Assembly: GCF_018691265.1 (NCBI RefSeq)
Contig: NW_024881330.1
Coordinates: 17,876,886 to 17,940,885, forward strand
DNA length: 64,000 bases
From: Tyto alba
Taxonomy: Eukaryota > Chordata > Aves > Strigiformes > Tytonidae
Direction of reading: 5' to 3'
A program made the position numbers and the translations under genes. The notes beneath the pieces are model-generated. The model was given only the letters and a program-made list of their open reading frames with translations. It ran no database searches and was not told the origin of the DNA. Below, piece by piece: positions 1 through 14,900 of this stretch. Positions within the stretch are counted from its first letter, which is position 1; each line of letters begins with the position of its first letter.

Positions 1-3000
1 GAGGAGCTTGCAGCTTGAAAAATAAATAGAGCTGTGGGAGGAAGAGATACACAGATTGGTAAATCATGAAATTCAGGGATAGTACTTGAAATAGTTATAT
101 CTGTTTTGGATGCCAAATATGAGGCACATACTGATGAAATGGGTTGCCCGAAGTCACTCTGGAAGTTGCCAGTGGAGTAGGGCACCAGATCTTCTGAGCC
201 CAAATCCAGGGCAGCTGAAAAGTAGATAACACTATCCCTTTCACTTTTTGCAAAGCTGGCATAATTGCTTAGGTAATGATGGTTTAGTTTATAGTACTGC
301 CTTGGTGCACTGTGATATGTACAAATACTTGTGAAGAGAATCCTTGACTTGAAGGACATATATTGCAATTAAATAACTCTAACAAATACAAAAGGGAACG
401 GGCATATTGACTTTCTGAAAGTAAAACAAAATGCTGCTTTTTCTACTCTCCTTCAACTGTCATTCCTTTCCTTTCTCACTTAATAGTAAACTTGGTATTA
501 AAGGCAATACCTTTTAATTCATAATATATACATGTCTAGTGTACAGGTGTAACAGGCAAATAGCTTATGTAGGTTTATAACTGGAGATATAAGAAGGATT
601 TCTTTTCATTTGTATGCAGATTGGTGCTGGGTAGTTTGTCTTTTCAGGAAAGAGATATGAAAGCCACATGTTTAAATCATATTTGCCCCTGGAAAGTTAT
701 AAAACCTGTATGTGTTAAATAAATTAATGATTTAAAAAATTATAAGTATGGTCTTGAAGGAAATTTCAGTTTTAAGAAGCTGACCTTGTGCTGTTTTCTG
801 AAGCCATATGGACACACTATTTTGACACATAGATCAAACCAGTCAGTACTCAGTACTATTTAATCCAAGAATCATTCAGCTTCCCAATGACCCTAATGTG
901 AATTTATGAATATTAACAGATCTGGAAGAAATTAATCCTTTTACCTCTTGTGGAGGCTATCACAATGTCAGTTTTGAGGGTTTAACTGACATTTAAGTAT
1001 CCCATGGTCTTTGTACATAGGGAAAATGTTTCCTTTTGTACTCATCTTTGTACTCATTTTGTGTTAGAATCAGTGTGGTGTGGTTTTTGTTCTATTTTCA
1101 TTTATTATTTCCTGAGGGAATGAATTTACTCTATATTCTTGAATATTCTTGATCACTGCTATCCAGTAACTTTTTCTCACATGTGAAAGAAGTTACTTTG
1201 GAACTCTATAGGATCTTCGAGAAACTCTTGCCTCTTCAAAGATTGTCATAGTGCCATCTAATTTATATAAAGTAAATATATAGCAATGACAGTATAACTG
1301 TTAACATTTTTCACAGAAGAAAAATTCTAAGTAGTAATAACCAGAACCTAATGAGAGACATAGAGAACATAATATGTTATAAGCAACAAGCACGAGCATT
1401 TCAATATTTTTCAAGACCCACTCATAAAGTTTCTGATGTCTTTCATAATTACATTTCTGAGAAGAGAAAAATTTTTAATGGAATTTTTGTCACCCAAAAC
1501 AACTCAACAAAACTCCCTGTTAATCAAAAATGCTCACATAAATCCATGTTTAATACAAATTGTTTAAGATACTTAATACAAATTGTTATCCATCAAGATA
1601 AGTTTAAATAAATCATTCTCAAATCATAACACTATGTAAGTTAGTTTGTACAGGAGAAGATATGAAAATTGTTTTAGAGATTACTTTTATAATTTTTGCT
1701 GACATTAATCCCAGTAATATTAAGTGATAGTTATTTCAACTTGTTACCCACTAAGGACCTCAAATTCTAAGGAATTATATATAGTGCAAGGAATTTTACA
1801 TTCGTGTAGAAAAACATAAAATCTTCTGCAGGTAAAAACACAGAGAAACTGTTCTTTTTTTATATTTAGAATTTTATTTTTCCTCAGGAATATTAATAAT
1901 TCAGTATTACTCATTTAAAAGACATAAAAAATAAAATACTAACAAAAAATATCATCTTAGTGACAATAATAACATCCCCAATAAAATTCTATACCCCAGA
2001 AACCCATTAATTATTGCATAACCCACTGATATGAAATTTAGAATTGTTGCTTTTCACACAAGAGAAGGTTCACAGAATTTCAATATTCTAGTATTTACGA
2101 TGGCACAAAGAGCATCTAAATTCTGTATAGTGCCTCCTGCTTTCTTTTATTTCTTATTGTGTCATTGATGGACCTTAGACTACTGTAATGTAGTGTATTG
2201 ACTTTGGATTCAGGTATTTTCTCAGATTGTCTTTCTCCCACCTCAGTAATCTCAGTGCAATTCATAAGGAAAGCACATGTAACTACCTCATGTTCTCTAT
2301 GTTCTCAACTTCTTGTTGAGTCTCTGATTCTGGCATTAATATCAGTATGCTGGAAATAAGGGAACATTCAAATTGTATTCTGAAGTATCTCAATTTGAAA
2401 AATAACGTGACTCTGGTGGAATGAATTAGAAAAAACTTTTTTTCTTCATATGCAGTATTCTTATATAATCTTTCTTTTTAAAGAAAAAATAAATTCAGAA
2501 GCAGCCTAAATTGAATCCAACTTCAGCCTTTAATTTATAGTTTTCTAGAATATTGAAAAAATTTAACAAATTCTACACAAGTCTTTTTCTACTTAGTTTG
2601 AAGTATCTATTATGTGGAAAGCAACCACAATATGTTGTGACACATTAAGATCAATGTCTGAAATAGAGACCTTCTACTAGTTTCCATATTTCAGCTCCCT
2701 GATTCTATGGCCTGCTATTTATGCTTTTTTTTCCAAGTAACCTACCCTAATATTAGTCCTAATTTCTGTTTTTTATTCTTTTTGTTGTCTGAAACCTGAA
2801 TTCTATTTCTGCTTACCAGGACCTCTTTTGTCTTCATGGTCTAATGATATGAATGTGCCTTCTAATGTAGGTAGATTTTTTTATAGAGGTAAAGAAATTG
2901 CTAAAATCAGGCTCCCACAAAAGAAGAAACTAGAAAGTCGTGCTTTCTAATATGACTCTACAAAATTGGAAAATTCTGTGAAAATAATTAATTTCCATTT

Positions 3001-3502
3001 TTTCTTAGAAGAATAGATTTTGTGATTGAGTCCAAGAACCTGTATGTCCTTGGTTTAGAGAAAGGAGACATTTTAGAAAACTTGATGAAGATTAACAGCT
3101 TGAAAGGGTATTTCTCTGTCTCCACAAAATTAAAAAATATTGATAACATCATACAAATTTAATTTTTATTTTTTGAGAGTATTCTTTAGCGTGTAAATGA
3201 CACATGATCTTAGAGATTTTGTGCCAGTGTCAGCTTTGAGTTTTTCTGGGAAATAAATTTATTTGCTGACCTACAGGATTTATATCCAAGAATATAATTG
3301 TCACAGGAGACAGACTTAATTGTAGGGTATTTTTATAAGAAAAATAAAAAGTGAAAAGAATGTGTAGAATGTATTATTATTCTAAATTTATAGTTCAGAT
3401 ATGAGGTTCCAAAAAATATATGATTCTAATATAAAGAATATCAGTTTTTAAGACACTTCAACTGATCAATATTTTAAAAAAATATACAGGGATATTATAT
3501 AT

Positions 3503-3830
3503 GTGTATAAATATCTGATGGGAGAATGTGATGAGGATGAAGCCAGACTATTCTCAGTGGTACCCAGTGAAAGGATAAATGGTAATGGGCACATGTGAAA
3601 ATATGGGAAATTCCATATTCTGTATTTAAACAGAAGAAACCTCTTTACTGTAAAGATGTTTGAAAAATGGAACAAGTTTCCCAGGAAGGTTGTGGGAGTC
3701 TCTATCCCTGTAGAAATGGAAACTGGACATGGACTGGACACCCTTCTGGGCATCCTACTTTAGCTGAGCCAGATTTTAGCAGGTAGTGGTGGACTAAACA
3801 ATCTCCAACCTCAGTCATTCTGTGAAAGTC
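3503..3830 (+). mobile_element. CR1 LINE, 3'-end fragment, diverged
   Basis: Reads in + sense like the end of CR1 ORF2 and its 3' UTR: tctcagtggtacccagtgaaagg, a tgggcacatgtgaaa stretch, gaagaaacctctttactgt, ccaggaaggttgtggga, then the terminal part caacctcagtcattctgtgaaag. Severely 5'-truncated as is usual for CR1, with several substitutions and small gaps, so it is old. It makes no protein. Confidence 0.85.
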
Positions 3831-4735
3831 TGAAGTGTTCAGATATGCTGAGCAATCAGTCATCTCAAAATTTGACCTCCTTAAGTTTTAGCAGCTAAAG
3901 CATGCAAGAGGTATCCAAAACCAGCTGCCATTTCTGAAAATCAAATTGCCATATTTTTAGACTTTTAAATATATCTTTCTCCGGTAGGAGACATCTCTTT
4001 GTGAGCATTTCTCTGTACAACATAATACACTGCCGAGGAAAGATACTTGCACTGAGGTAGCTATTTTGGATATTAGTAACCATTTGGTTATTGAAAGAGA
4101 ACTCTTTCATTGCTATCGTATTGTGGTGCAAAATTGTCTGAAATGCTCATTAAGACAATACATACGTAACCCTTTTAAGAATACTTTTAAAATTTATTTT
4201 AATGTGTAATCATTTAGCTTAAGAAATCTTGAAATTGTTGACTAATTAATCAGTGGGGACATCTCACAAGGAAGCTTTTCCTGAGTCAAAGCTCTTGTTT
4301 TGCACTGGATGCCCACTTCATAGCTTAGAAGTTCACTTACTGCCCACTTGATGCTGACAGCACATAATGTTCTACAAGAATAGCTTTGTCTCTACAAAGT
4401 CTAAGTAGATTTTGAATCAGTTTCTATACTGAAGAAACCTTCTTCCTTCCCAGAGAATTGCTTTCATCTCACTCAAGACTTGACCTTTCTTAAAAAGTAT
4501 TATTTTGTAGCCTGTCCTGACCTTTTAGATAAAACCAAAAAATGAAAAATAGTAGTTTTGTTTATATATCATCCAACTTTGCGTTACTTTATAATTAACA
4601 TTTGCTCTCTTTAGAGATTAATTTAATTTATTTATTCTGAGTGAGAAATAAAAGAATAATACTTCTTCTTAAACTTAATACTCTGCTTTGTTCATAGGCA
4701 TTGTATTTTTCACAGTGATTAAGAGACAGTAATTG

Positions 4736-5129
4736 TCAGGGTGCAGCAAGGACCGATGGGTCTCCGAGGGCTGGTGAGCTGGGGATCACAAGGGATCTGT
4801 GTGGGGGCCTAGAGTGCCGGGCGTCACAGCCAGTGCTGGCCCCCCAGCCAGGGAACAGGGCAGGCTGGGGGGCAGCCGGAGGCAGACACAGCCCTGGGCA
4901 CTGGGCACCTCCATGGGAACAGGGACAGGCCAAAGCTAGACAGGACACTAGCCCCATGGCTGGGCAGGGCAGGGCTGTGTGGAGCTGGGGACCAGCACTG
5001 CTGGGGTGTCACCGGGGCAGGGACCGATGTCTCCAGGACAGGGGTCCTGGACCCATGGGCATGGGTGATGGGAGGCCCAAAGGAGGCTGGGCAGTGTTGT
5101 TTCAGCCTGTTAGAGCCCTCAGAGTCCCA
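4736..5129. other. GC-rich island of unknown origin, possible insertion
   Basis: About 360 of these 394 bases are strongly GC-rich (ctgggg, gggcag, ccatggg words), in sharp contrast with the AT-rich intron on each side. It is bracketed by a 10-bp direct repeat with one mismatch: acagtaattg at 4726-4735 and acagtcattg at 5130-5139. I do not recognise it as CR1 or an LTR. Open frames through it on both strands are low-complexity consequences of base composition. It may be an inserted satellite-like or SINE-like piece, or a processed fragment. Confidence 0.55.
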
Positions 5130-6821
5130 ACAGTCATTGAACAGTACTTCAGTGGTATAAGATACGTAGAAACATTTGGTATACTAAACTTCAGATCTAA
5201 AATTAGTCGGTTTGTAATGCACTTGTATAGTATAATGTTAAAACCAGAATCTTGTAATGGTTGAAGTGAACACAGTTTATATGGAATTAAAAATTTATTG
5301 CTATCCAATTAAAGTTTTAACAGTCTAGTAGTCTAAATTATCTAATATAGAAAAACCTCAATAACAATAATACTCTTATAAAAGTTAAGAACTGCCTTCC
5401 TACTCTGCACTATTTTCCCCTTGTCTTATTTTCACCCTTTTCACTGTGACCCTGGAGTGGGAATTACAACAAATCAATAGCATCCAAGGGTCTGTGTTGG
5501 GATGAGATTAATATTCATGGTGGTGATGGGATGGGGTAGGGGGGCTTCCTCTTCATGCTTGGAATTCAGTTGTTTCTTTGTATATGTTTTGTTAACACAG
5601 GCTACTTCTTTCTCATTGTTCTTTACTAAAATCTGAAAGTTGCACATGAGCCTCCCTCAACCTCAATAAGTAGAAATGGCTGTTGTTTTTTATACAGTGA
5701 CTAAAGAGCTTTATCAGAGTTTTACTGTATACGGTATTCCCAGAGCACAACATTCCTGAAATACAAAAAGGTCAGGAAATATTCACTGGATCGCTACAAA
5801 TTATCAAAACTAGTGAAAACAACCTCTGGCCAAAGCAATCCTGCATGGGGTCAACACAAATCCTGTTGGTTTGTATTACTAATGACAGAGCTATACTTTT
5901 TGGGCTATAGTCTTCAGAATTTCTGGATCATTCTCTTTTAATTTTGCTAGACACAGGTAGAGTAAACAATGCAAAAGATTTGCTTAAATATTAAAATTTG
6001 TTTTCTTTTCTATGCAATGAACATATACAGACAGATATTAAGGTAAACTGGCAAGATACCCATTCTTCAAGCTTGTCTTTGCCATTTGCCTAATAAATGA
6101 ACAACCTTTCTAAGAACTTCACATTATGTCTAACGTGCTAATCTGTTTAGAAAGAATATTAGCTCTTAGAGTTATCTTCCCTATAGTGAAGATTAATACA
6201 TTGGATAAATTTTTGGAGTCTTAAATTATTTTAGTAATCTTTAGTAATAAGTTTGAGTCAAATAGATCCTTGATTCCTAACACTGAATTTATAATAGAAA
6301 ATTTGGGCATTTAGCCTCCTTAGGGCAAAGATTAGACACCTGACCCAGATACTTGAGAGCAATTATACAAAATGTTTTTGATATTCGGAGTAAATAATAG
6401 ATGATTTTTACTGGTTTTATCATTCATTATTTTTCCACACATCTGAACTTAATTGAAAAAAATAAAAAGTAGGACTGTCAAATTCCAGTTTTAGAAAGTA
6501 TTGTTCTATTTGGAACTGTATATTTGATTTATGCATTCTAGTTTACTTGTGTATAGCACTGAACAGACATTTAGTAACTAATATTAATATCCCTGTGGTA
6601 GTAAAAGGAAAGTGTGAATTTCATTTGTTTGATAACAAATGAGAGCACTACAATATAACATGTCCAAGGTGACACATGAAACAGAAATCAAAACCTTCAG
6701 ATTTTAAACTTATTGCAACCTCTGACTAAACGTCCATCATACATGTTCACATCAAAGTATTTTTTGAAAAGATACATACAAGATTTTATGATAGTTTTTA
6801 ACTTGCTTGAAACCCTTTTCA

Positions 6822-6880
6822 TTGTTGTTTGTTTGTTTGTTTTTGGTTTGATTTTTATTTTATTTTATTTTTTTTTATAA
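6822..6880. repeat. GTTT / ATTTT simple repeat
   Basis: A gttt array running into attttattttatttttttt. Confidence 0.85.
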
Positions 6881-7864
6881 AAGTCAAGCTATAGCACACA
6901 TACCAGTAATAAATTAAGGTTGTAATATTTTCCCTGTTATTTCTTGATTCTTCTGATTAATATCTCAGAAGAGGATGCTTTCCAAAACTGTCCAAAATTC
7001 CGTCATTAAAATCCCATCCATGAAGGAATGGAGCAGCAGGTTCTGTTCTGGTGTATGGTCCATAATAAGGGCAGTGGGTTACATTTTGCACTGCAGAATG
7101 TACAGAAAGCATTCAGATTCCTTTTATCCTAAGTAGTTCCTAGGACAGTAAGAAACTTATCTTTTTTTGAAATGGTTGCTATATACTTTGCTATGTACGT
7201 GCTCTGTACATTAATTATTCTTGAATATTTGCCTATATGATGTTGTACTATCCTTAAAAAGGGTAAATAAGTCTTTCTGTTTTACCATGATTCACAAGAG
7301 CAAATTACAAAGAAATAAATATATAAGACAATATTGACAAGTATTTTTAGTTGAGAAATGCAATAAAGGTACTCTTTTGTAAGACGACTACTAGTAAATA
7401 AGGACAATAGATATGAATACTTTACACTGCCAGCATTTTATCATTCATTTCATAGATTCCTGTAATACTGTTGAAGAACTGTCTTGACAAATTTATACAG
7501 TTTTTCATATCATTATGGTGAATTCCACAGATTTATCTTGCATTAATGTGCACTTCTTCTGAGAAGAAAGGAAAGTGTTCCTATATCCATGAAACAAATG
7601 ATCATACAAAAATAATTATTTTGCATTTCAAATCACTGCTTTCTCATTTACAAACATTCATTTGTGTTAAAGTTTGGTTTTGGTTTGTTTTTTTTTCTTA
7701 AAAGTAATAGTCCTTTCAAAAAATATTTTCTCACTGAAGTTAAAAGATCTGAAAGAACAATATCCATATGTGTGCTTATATTAGTTATTTTCATATTGTT
7801 TTTCAATTAAAAAGACGTATCTCACTGGAACAGAATCTATTATTTTGATAGATATATGTAAAAT

Positions 7865-7889
7865 ATCTATATATTTTAGATATATAGAT
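7865..7889. repeat. AT-rich perfect inverted repeat (10-bp arms, 5-base loop)
   Basis: Arms atctatatat and atatatagat around tttag, within a wider TA-rich stretch (7850-7930). Confidence 0.8.
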
Positions 7890-9739
7890 TTTACTTATAG
7901 TTATATGTAAAATATTTATATATACAGGTATATGTGGTAGTTCTTTGTCTATGTCCAAAGTTTTGTGGAGGAGAGACAAATCATGTTAAGGTGTTTGGAT
8001 TTCTATATTACCAAAAACTAGAAGGTTTATTTTGTCTGGATAGAAATTCAGATTTTCAAATGTAATCAATTTGATAAAATGAAGATACATAAATTTATCA
8101 TATTTTCAGTATCTACTTACAAAATTTTCAGGTGATTATAAGTTCACTGAGAGAAGCATCTGGAAAATCAGAGAGATGTGCATTTGCACTTCTCTATGTA
8201 CTGAATACTTTGTACTGAAGGATGACAAATCTTTTTATCTCCTTCATCCCTGAAAATTTCTGGTCAATGCTTAATTGTTACTTTCAGACTGTTCTGGTAT
8301 ATGTCTTACTGCAGCAGTCGATTTACATTTAAAGTTAATATGAAAGAGAAGAAAGAAACAATACAGAGGTTGAAAAAAGAGGGAGAGAACAAAGAATGCA
8401 AGTAAAAAAAACCATGAGAGACTATGATTATACAAAGAGATGCCTTCTGGTACCAAAAAGAAATAAAAATTAAGTTCTAAATCAATTCACACAAATTGTG
8501 GACAACATAAAACCAAAAGGAAGCAAAAAGTCCATGTATTAGACTTCTGTCTAGGCAGCTTTTGGAGCCTTTGATATTTGGATAAATCCAGGGATCATTG
8601 CCTGTTTGAACCAAAGTCTAGAAACTTGTTTTAAACAGTATTTTTACAGTCATGTATTTCTTTAAATCCAGTTTTATTTCCTACTTGAGTAGTTGGGAAT
8701 TGAAAATTGGTTTTGTCAGAAGAATGTCAGAAGAATCAGCCATTTATACTGATTTTATATTCTCAAATGTATATTTGCATTTTGGTTTCCTTTCTATTCT
8801 ATTACTTATATGTAAATCAACAGATATAAAACTGTAATTTGAACTTAAGATCAGGTAAAAATATTAGAAAATTATGAAGTAAAAAAAGAGATTGTGAAAA
8901 AAATAAGGCTGGCATGACATCTAAAAAAATGTTAAAAAGTCAAATAAGCTGTTATATCTACACTAACTTGAAAATACCTTTAACAGATCCAGAATACATT
9001 CTAATTAGACTTGTAGCTTTATTGGAAAGTCTTGCAGGCAGCAGATATTTAATGACAGAGAACATCAAACAGTTAATTAAGATATTTTAATAGCAAAAAC
9101 CCCAGCCTTTCTTAATGGGATGCACTGGTCACTGCAAACTTAGTTAACTATTGTAAGGTTTTGAGTAAGGATACTAAATATGTCTTGGCTGAAAGTCCTT
9201 GAACATGAGAAAGAATAATGAATAGGGAATATACTTTTTTAAAAAAAAATATATATAATTGTAACCGCCTCTTTTTTCTTTAATGAAATATGCATTTTCT
9301 TTTTGATGAAGACTATCAACACTTCTTTCTCAATTACCTATTGCAAAAGTTACCCATAAGTTACTTCCTGGTATTGAGATACACAGGAAAAATCCCAGGC
9401 TGACTGCATTAACACTTTACTACAATGAGTGCCATTTAGGGTCATCTGCATTAAAAAAACGTTAGCTTTGTTTGGGAAATCTGTGTATGGATCACATGTG
9501 TCACAAGGACTAATAAAATCCTGCATCTTTAATTCCTCCTGAATAAACAAAATAGTAGGTATCCCTGTTTGCTCTCATATGTTGAACTCAGTCTGATTCT
9601 TAGGAATTAATCAGCAAAAATTATTCTAAAGAATCAGAATAGCTGCTGAACAGTAGCCTTATATCCCATTTATTTGGTCTTATGAACAATCTGCGAGTTT
9701 TTATCTGTTCTTCCACTGCTAAAGTTAAAACCATGTGAA

Positions 9740-10690
9740 TTTAGAGGATAGTCATAAATGGGCCATACTCTACCTAGAGTCCAGTAACAAATGAAGTACT
9801 GCAGGGGTCCATCATGGAACAAGATCTATTCAACATTTTTATGAATGAGCTTGAATTAGTGACAGAGTAAAAACTCATTGGATCTGCAGATGATGTCAAA
9901 AAGTCAGTCAACAGTCAATATAGTTGATAACAGGGTTGCCATCCATAGAGACATAGACAAGCTGGAGGAATGGGCCAATGAGAATTTTACAAAAATCAAA
10001 AAGGCCAAATATAAAGCCTTGCACCTGGGTAGGAAGCACCCTTGGAAATGTGGTTGTCAGATAGCAAAGAGGTCTGATGAGAAATCCCTGTGGGTTGTGG
10101 CAGACAGCAAGCTGAGCATGACCCAGCAGTGTGCCCTGGCAGCAAAGAGTACCAAGAACATCCTGAGCTATATTAACAGGAATGTAGCCAGTAAATCAGA
10201 GGGAATCATTATTGTCCTTTAGTCAACACTCCTGTAGCCAGGGCTGGAATAGTGCACCAAGTTTTGGGCCTCATGGCAGGAAAGATGGAACAAGTTCAGT
10301 GGAGGGCCACCAAGATGTTTAGGGGCTGGCGCACTTGCTCCATGAGGAGAGGCTGAGGGAGCTGGGCTTTTTCAGCCTGGAGAAAGGGGGAAAGATAATA
10401 GAAGCTTCCAGATGCTGCAAGCTGTAAGGGGGTTATTGAAAAGACAGTCAGGCTTTTCATTGTGGATCATGGTGTGAGGATGAGAGACAACTGACAAAAT
10501 TTGAAATGAGATCTTTGGGACAGATATAAAGAGAAAATTTTCTTTTGTGTGGAAAGTCATACATTTGAGCAAATTGCTCAGGGAGATGGTGCAGTCTCCC
10601 TCCTAGAAGGTTTTCTTCAGAACTTACTGGATAAAGCCCTGAGCAGCTTGTATGAACTCATAACTGACCATGCTTTATATTGTCATAACA
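9740..10690 (+). mobile_element. CR1 LINE, old 5'-truncated copy with RT C-terminal remains
   Basis: The open frame at 9878-10222 resembles the part of CR1 ORF2 after the RT active site: a DIDKLEEWANENF segment, then KALHLGR, SLWVVADSKLSMTQQCALAAK and NRNVASKSEG. Upstream, a tgcaggggtcc stretch matches the usual PQGS-type motif with damage. Downstream, the sequence follows the CR1 order (gagaggctgagggagctgggctttttcagcctggagaa-like, then the 3' UTR) but with gaps. Frames are broken, so it is a fossil on the same strand as CSMD3. Confidence 0.88.
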
Positions 10691-11900
10691 ACAAGAGACT
10701 TCCTGAGGTCCATTTCGCCCTGAATTATTCTTTGATCCAGTGGATAAAAATTATTTTAATCCCAGTGTTATACAAACCAAACCCACACAACAGAATATTC
10801 ATTCTTTTTTGATCAGTTTGACTCCTAATCAGCATCGTATTACTAACCAGTGGACAAACAAATAGTATTAGAATATTTGTTTGTTCATCAGTTGTCTCTG
10901 AAGTAAAAGCAAATTTAGAAAATCTTTAAAAGTTTTCCCAAATAGTTCTTTATGAATCAACTACTTTAGTTGCATTTCAGACATTTAATGGTGGGTCTTC
11001 AACTTAGTCAAGTTTTACTGGCTGTGCTTTCAGTCTGCGGAATTATAACATTTAGCTTGTAATAACAGAAGTTATAGAAACATACTTAATGCCAAAACTG
11101 TATTTAAAAATGACATTGCACTGGAAATAGTTTCTTTCAGCCCAGTCAATGGCTAATATCTGAAAGCATGGTAATTTTGTAATTTCACACTGTCAAAAAT
11201 TAACTGATTTTCCTTAAAACCCTATCTGTTTGAATGCTGCTAAAACATCATTCTCAGTTGTATCTTACAAAAAAAATAATGGCAATTAAATATTGGTAGT
11301 TAATTATGTTAATTTTATGAAAAAAATCCCACAATCTTAAATCATGTGTTAATGAATGTTGACTAATCACTGATGCTTCACCTTGAAAAGTGGAAGCTTG
11401 TGGAACTGGAAGAGAAAAACCATTCTGGTTTTATAAGAGACAATAGCCACCACTGAAATCTATGCCTTAATCTGAGATTGAACAAAACATGTTAACATAG
11501 CATAGATCTCAAGATTCTAAAATGAGAATAAAACTCAGGTTGTCTTGTCTGTAATTAATTGATTTAAGAAAACAATTTATTTCTAAAGTGCATAGAGATT
11601 CAAATTAAGATCTATAACAAGAATTCTATTTGTCTGATTATGCTTTCCAACACATAGGAACTACTGTGGCTACTCTTTTTCAGGCCTACAGTTTCTAAAA
11701 GTTGTTAAATTTTAATTTAGTATTGACACATTACTTACATGAATACATTTTAAATATCTGTACTGGTTGGAGAGGGAAGATAGAATGTTCTAGCATTTCC
11801 CATTTTGAAGGTGAGCTTTCCCAAGTCATAGACTTCTAAAAAGGAAGAAAAAAAAATATCAGTAAAAGCATTTTCACTGTATTAGATACCATTTTCTACC

Positions 11901-11921
11901 TTTTTTTTTTTTTTTTTTTTT
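11901..11921. repeat. Poly(T) run
   Basis: An uninterrupted T run of 21 bases; no transposon is recognisable beside it. Confidence 0.85.
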
Positions 11922-14900
11922 CTGGTGAATGCTTCTGCAGTGACCAAAAGTATTCATTATCTCCCTAAATTATTTTATTCCCTCAGGGGTTACTTGTAAA
12001 AAGTTAGTCCATTAGATTAATTTACATGAGAACTTCCACTATGAGTTTATCTGGGGTAAATTTCCTTTTCTATCATGTTTACAGCAGGAACCCAGTGTAT
12101 ACTTGTAGCATATTGCATATGCAAAGTTTGTGCATCTAGCACAGATTCATTATCTATTTTTGGAGCTTTGTCTCAGGCAAATGTCAAAGGGTCTTGTCTC
12201 TTTCCTTTGCTAAAAATGATCCTGGAATCAGGAGCAACCTCCACTCCTATATAAATAGAAAGACTTATGGGTCTTCCATATGTTTACATTATCCAAAGTT
12301 TTAGCAGTTACAACACTTTTGAGTAGTGGTTCATTCAGACTAGTTTTCTGAACTGAATTGCTCTGGAGAGTTTGATCTCTTTCCACTTCTATATAGTTGC
12401 GTATTTTCAAGTGTAAATATCACTTCAAATGTTTCCTCACCTAAGCCATCTAATTTGACACATGAAAAGTCCTCAGTTTTACCGTTTTTAATCTGTTCTC
12501 CATCCACAGGGACTCAGAAATGGTTGTCCAGTCTAGTAGGTCTCAGACTGCTTTAGTCCGGGCTCATCAGGTTCCCTTTCTTTGTGAACCCATGCCCCAA
12601 GCAAGAATTAATCTTTCTTACCTCCAAATCCTTATTGCTTCCTCCCATGGTACAGCCTGACAGTTCTTCAAGCCTCAAATTTTCTTGGTTGTTGATTGTG
12701 AATTCAGAGTGATGACCTACCTCTGAGTTGACTTCAGCTGACTGGAAATTGTTGGTTTAAACTTTATCCAAAAAGCAGAAATCAGTCTTACTTTCTTCTT
12801 TCTTGTACCATTTTTCATTGTGAGTGTGTCTTTCTATTTATTTATTTATTTAAATCAGAATATTAAGGGAAAATAATATATGTTGGTTTTTTTTTTTTTT
12901 TGTATCATACAGGAAATTAAAATTTTTAGAATAGTGTCTTTGACAAAATTCAATGTCAGATTTGACTGCAGATGACTGAAGTGGAGAGTACGTTACATTG
13001 CCCACACAACATGGGTCTAAACTAAAACATCAGAGTTCATGCTTTTACAGATTACAAATTATATTTAGGCAAACATGACTGCATCTATTCTAAACAGTAA
13101 GTGATACTTACCAAATTGTTTACACATAACATTAATTTTGTCTTAAAATCTTCCCTATAAATAACACCAACCTGTTTATCCATTAGTGATCTGCATGAGG
13201 TCTTTTTTGCAGTGTAAGTGGATATGGAAGCCTAACGAGTTAGGTGTTTAGCTTGAAACATGCCTCTGTATGAAAGTAGTACAGCACTTTTCAATGTCTA
13301 AGCTTTGAAGCTGTAAGCAAGCATAATTTTTCTTGTTTTTTTCTTTTGAGATGAACTTTCTCTTAATTTTTTTTCATTTAAAGTGCTGTGCCTCTTTAAA
13401 GCACTAGGACATGGCATGCCATTTAACTAAGATTCTAAATACAATTTTGCTTTGAGCTTGATATCAGAAGCTGATGATTGCCTGTTCTTGCATGATAAAG
13501 ATGTGTCCACATAGATTTTGCTTTAATAGTAGCGGTTATGTAACCTGCAATAAGTTTTGTTTTAAACATTTACCTGTTCCAAAATATCTCTTAACCATGT
13601 GCTTGTATTTTCTGTGTTTTAATCTTGATACCAGTCTGTCAAAATTTGTTGTATCCTGAATCATAACTAGTGTAGTCTTTTAATATTATTAATTGTTGTG
13701 ATAATTTTCTTGTTTTATTCTGAAATAAAGAATAAAGCATGTCTAGGTCTATTTTAGTTATTTACATTGCTATCATCGTAGTACAGTAAGTAGTTTTTGT
13801 TTTGGTCTCTGACACATAAACTTGTAGTCTTACCTGGTGCTTTTAAGATTGTTTAGTTTTTCAAAGGGAACCACCACTGTATGATTTAGAAATGTTGTAC
13901 TGAAGAACAGATAATAAGACAATAAATGTAACATGGTAAAAATAATATGTACCCACAGCAGCCTTATTAGTCGTATAATGTATTCTGTTGTGGTAGTATT
14001 TTTTTGATAGTATCACAAAATGAAACATTTTCAGCCTAAAATTTCGGTAGTAAACAGAAGAGCGTTTTTAGCAAGACTGAGTCTTTTTGACATTAGGATC
14101 TGTTCCTTATTTATACAGTACATTTGATAATTCTGTCAAGAGATTTGATATACCTTGTGCATGAAAGGTGCTATATACTTCTCAGTTCCTCTGGGAGTCT
14201 TACTTCCATTTTCTAGTGTATAGGTTCTAACTACAAAAATTCTCATTTGTTTCCATCCTGTCATCATCCACGACACTTAAAGGACAAGTCTCAAAGTCTG
14301 TGTGAAAGGACAGCACAGAAGTAAAAAGAGAATATTTTTATTTGAATGACTATTTGTGGAATATTATTGTTTGAATGACTATTCAAGAGCCCCTTAATCA
14401 TTATAATGGAATAAGAAAGCCATGGTTTAAAGATACTAGTACATTATAGTACAGTTCATGCTACATCAACTTTGTTTATGCTAATTTCTTATTACGCATT
14501 GCCCAGTCATTTATTTGTTCCAGTCAAGATGGAGTGACTACTGTGTTAGATGTTCTAAATGCTCACAGGTGAGAGATTTGGCTTCCAAATATTTGAAACC
14601 AAATCTAGGGAATGGGAAAGGATGAAAAGGTTAATAAAATATTAAAAATTCCCACATGAGTTATATAGCTTAGCTACTAGAAAAGTTAGAATTGTTAACT
14701 TAATATTTTCACAAACAGTACATGGACAATATTTTAACTCAGCAAACATTTTTTGGGTGGGCGTTTTGAGTAAAATAATCTGGCCTATTACAGGAATCAA
14801 AGAGGAAAAAGAGAATTACAGATGCAGTCTTTGTCTAATATAAAGTATAGATAATTATGATTAGATATATTGTTTAAATGTGAACCTTTTACTATCCATC

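Noticed and set aside
4736..5264. 143-codon open frame and opposite-strand frames in the GC-rich island
   Set aside because: Pro/Gly/Ala/Trp-rich low-complexity products dictated by composition; the + frame continues into AT-rich intron with no splice support.
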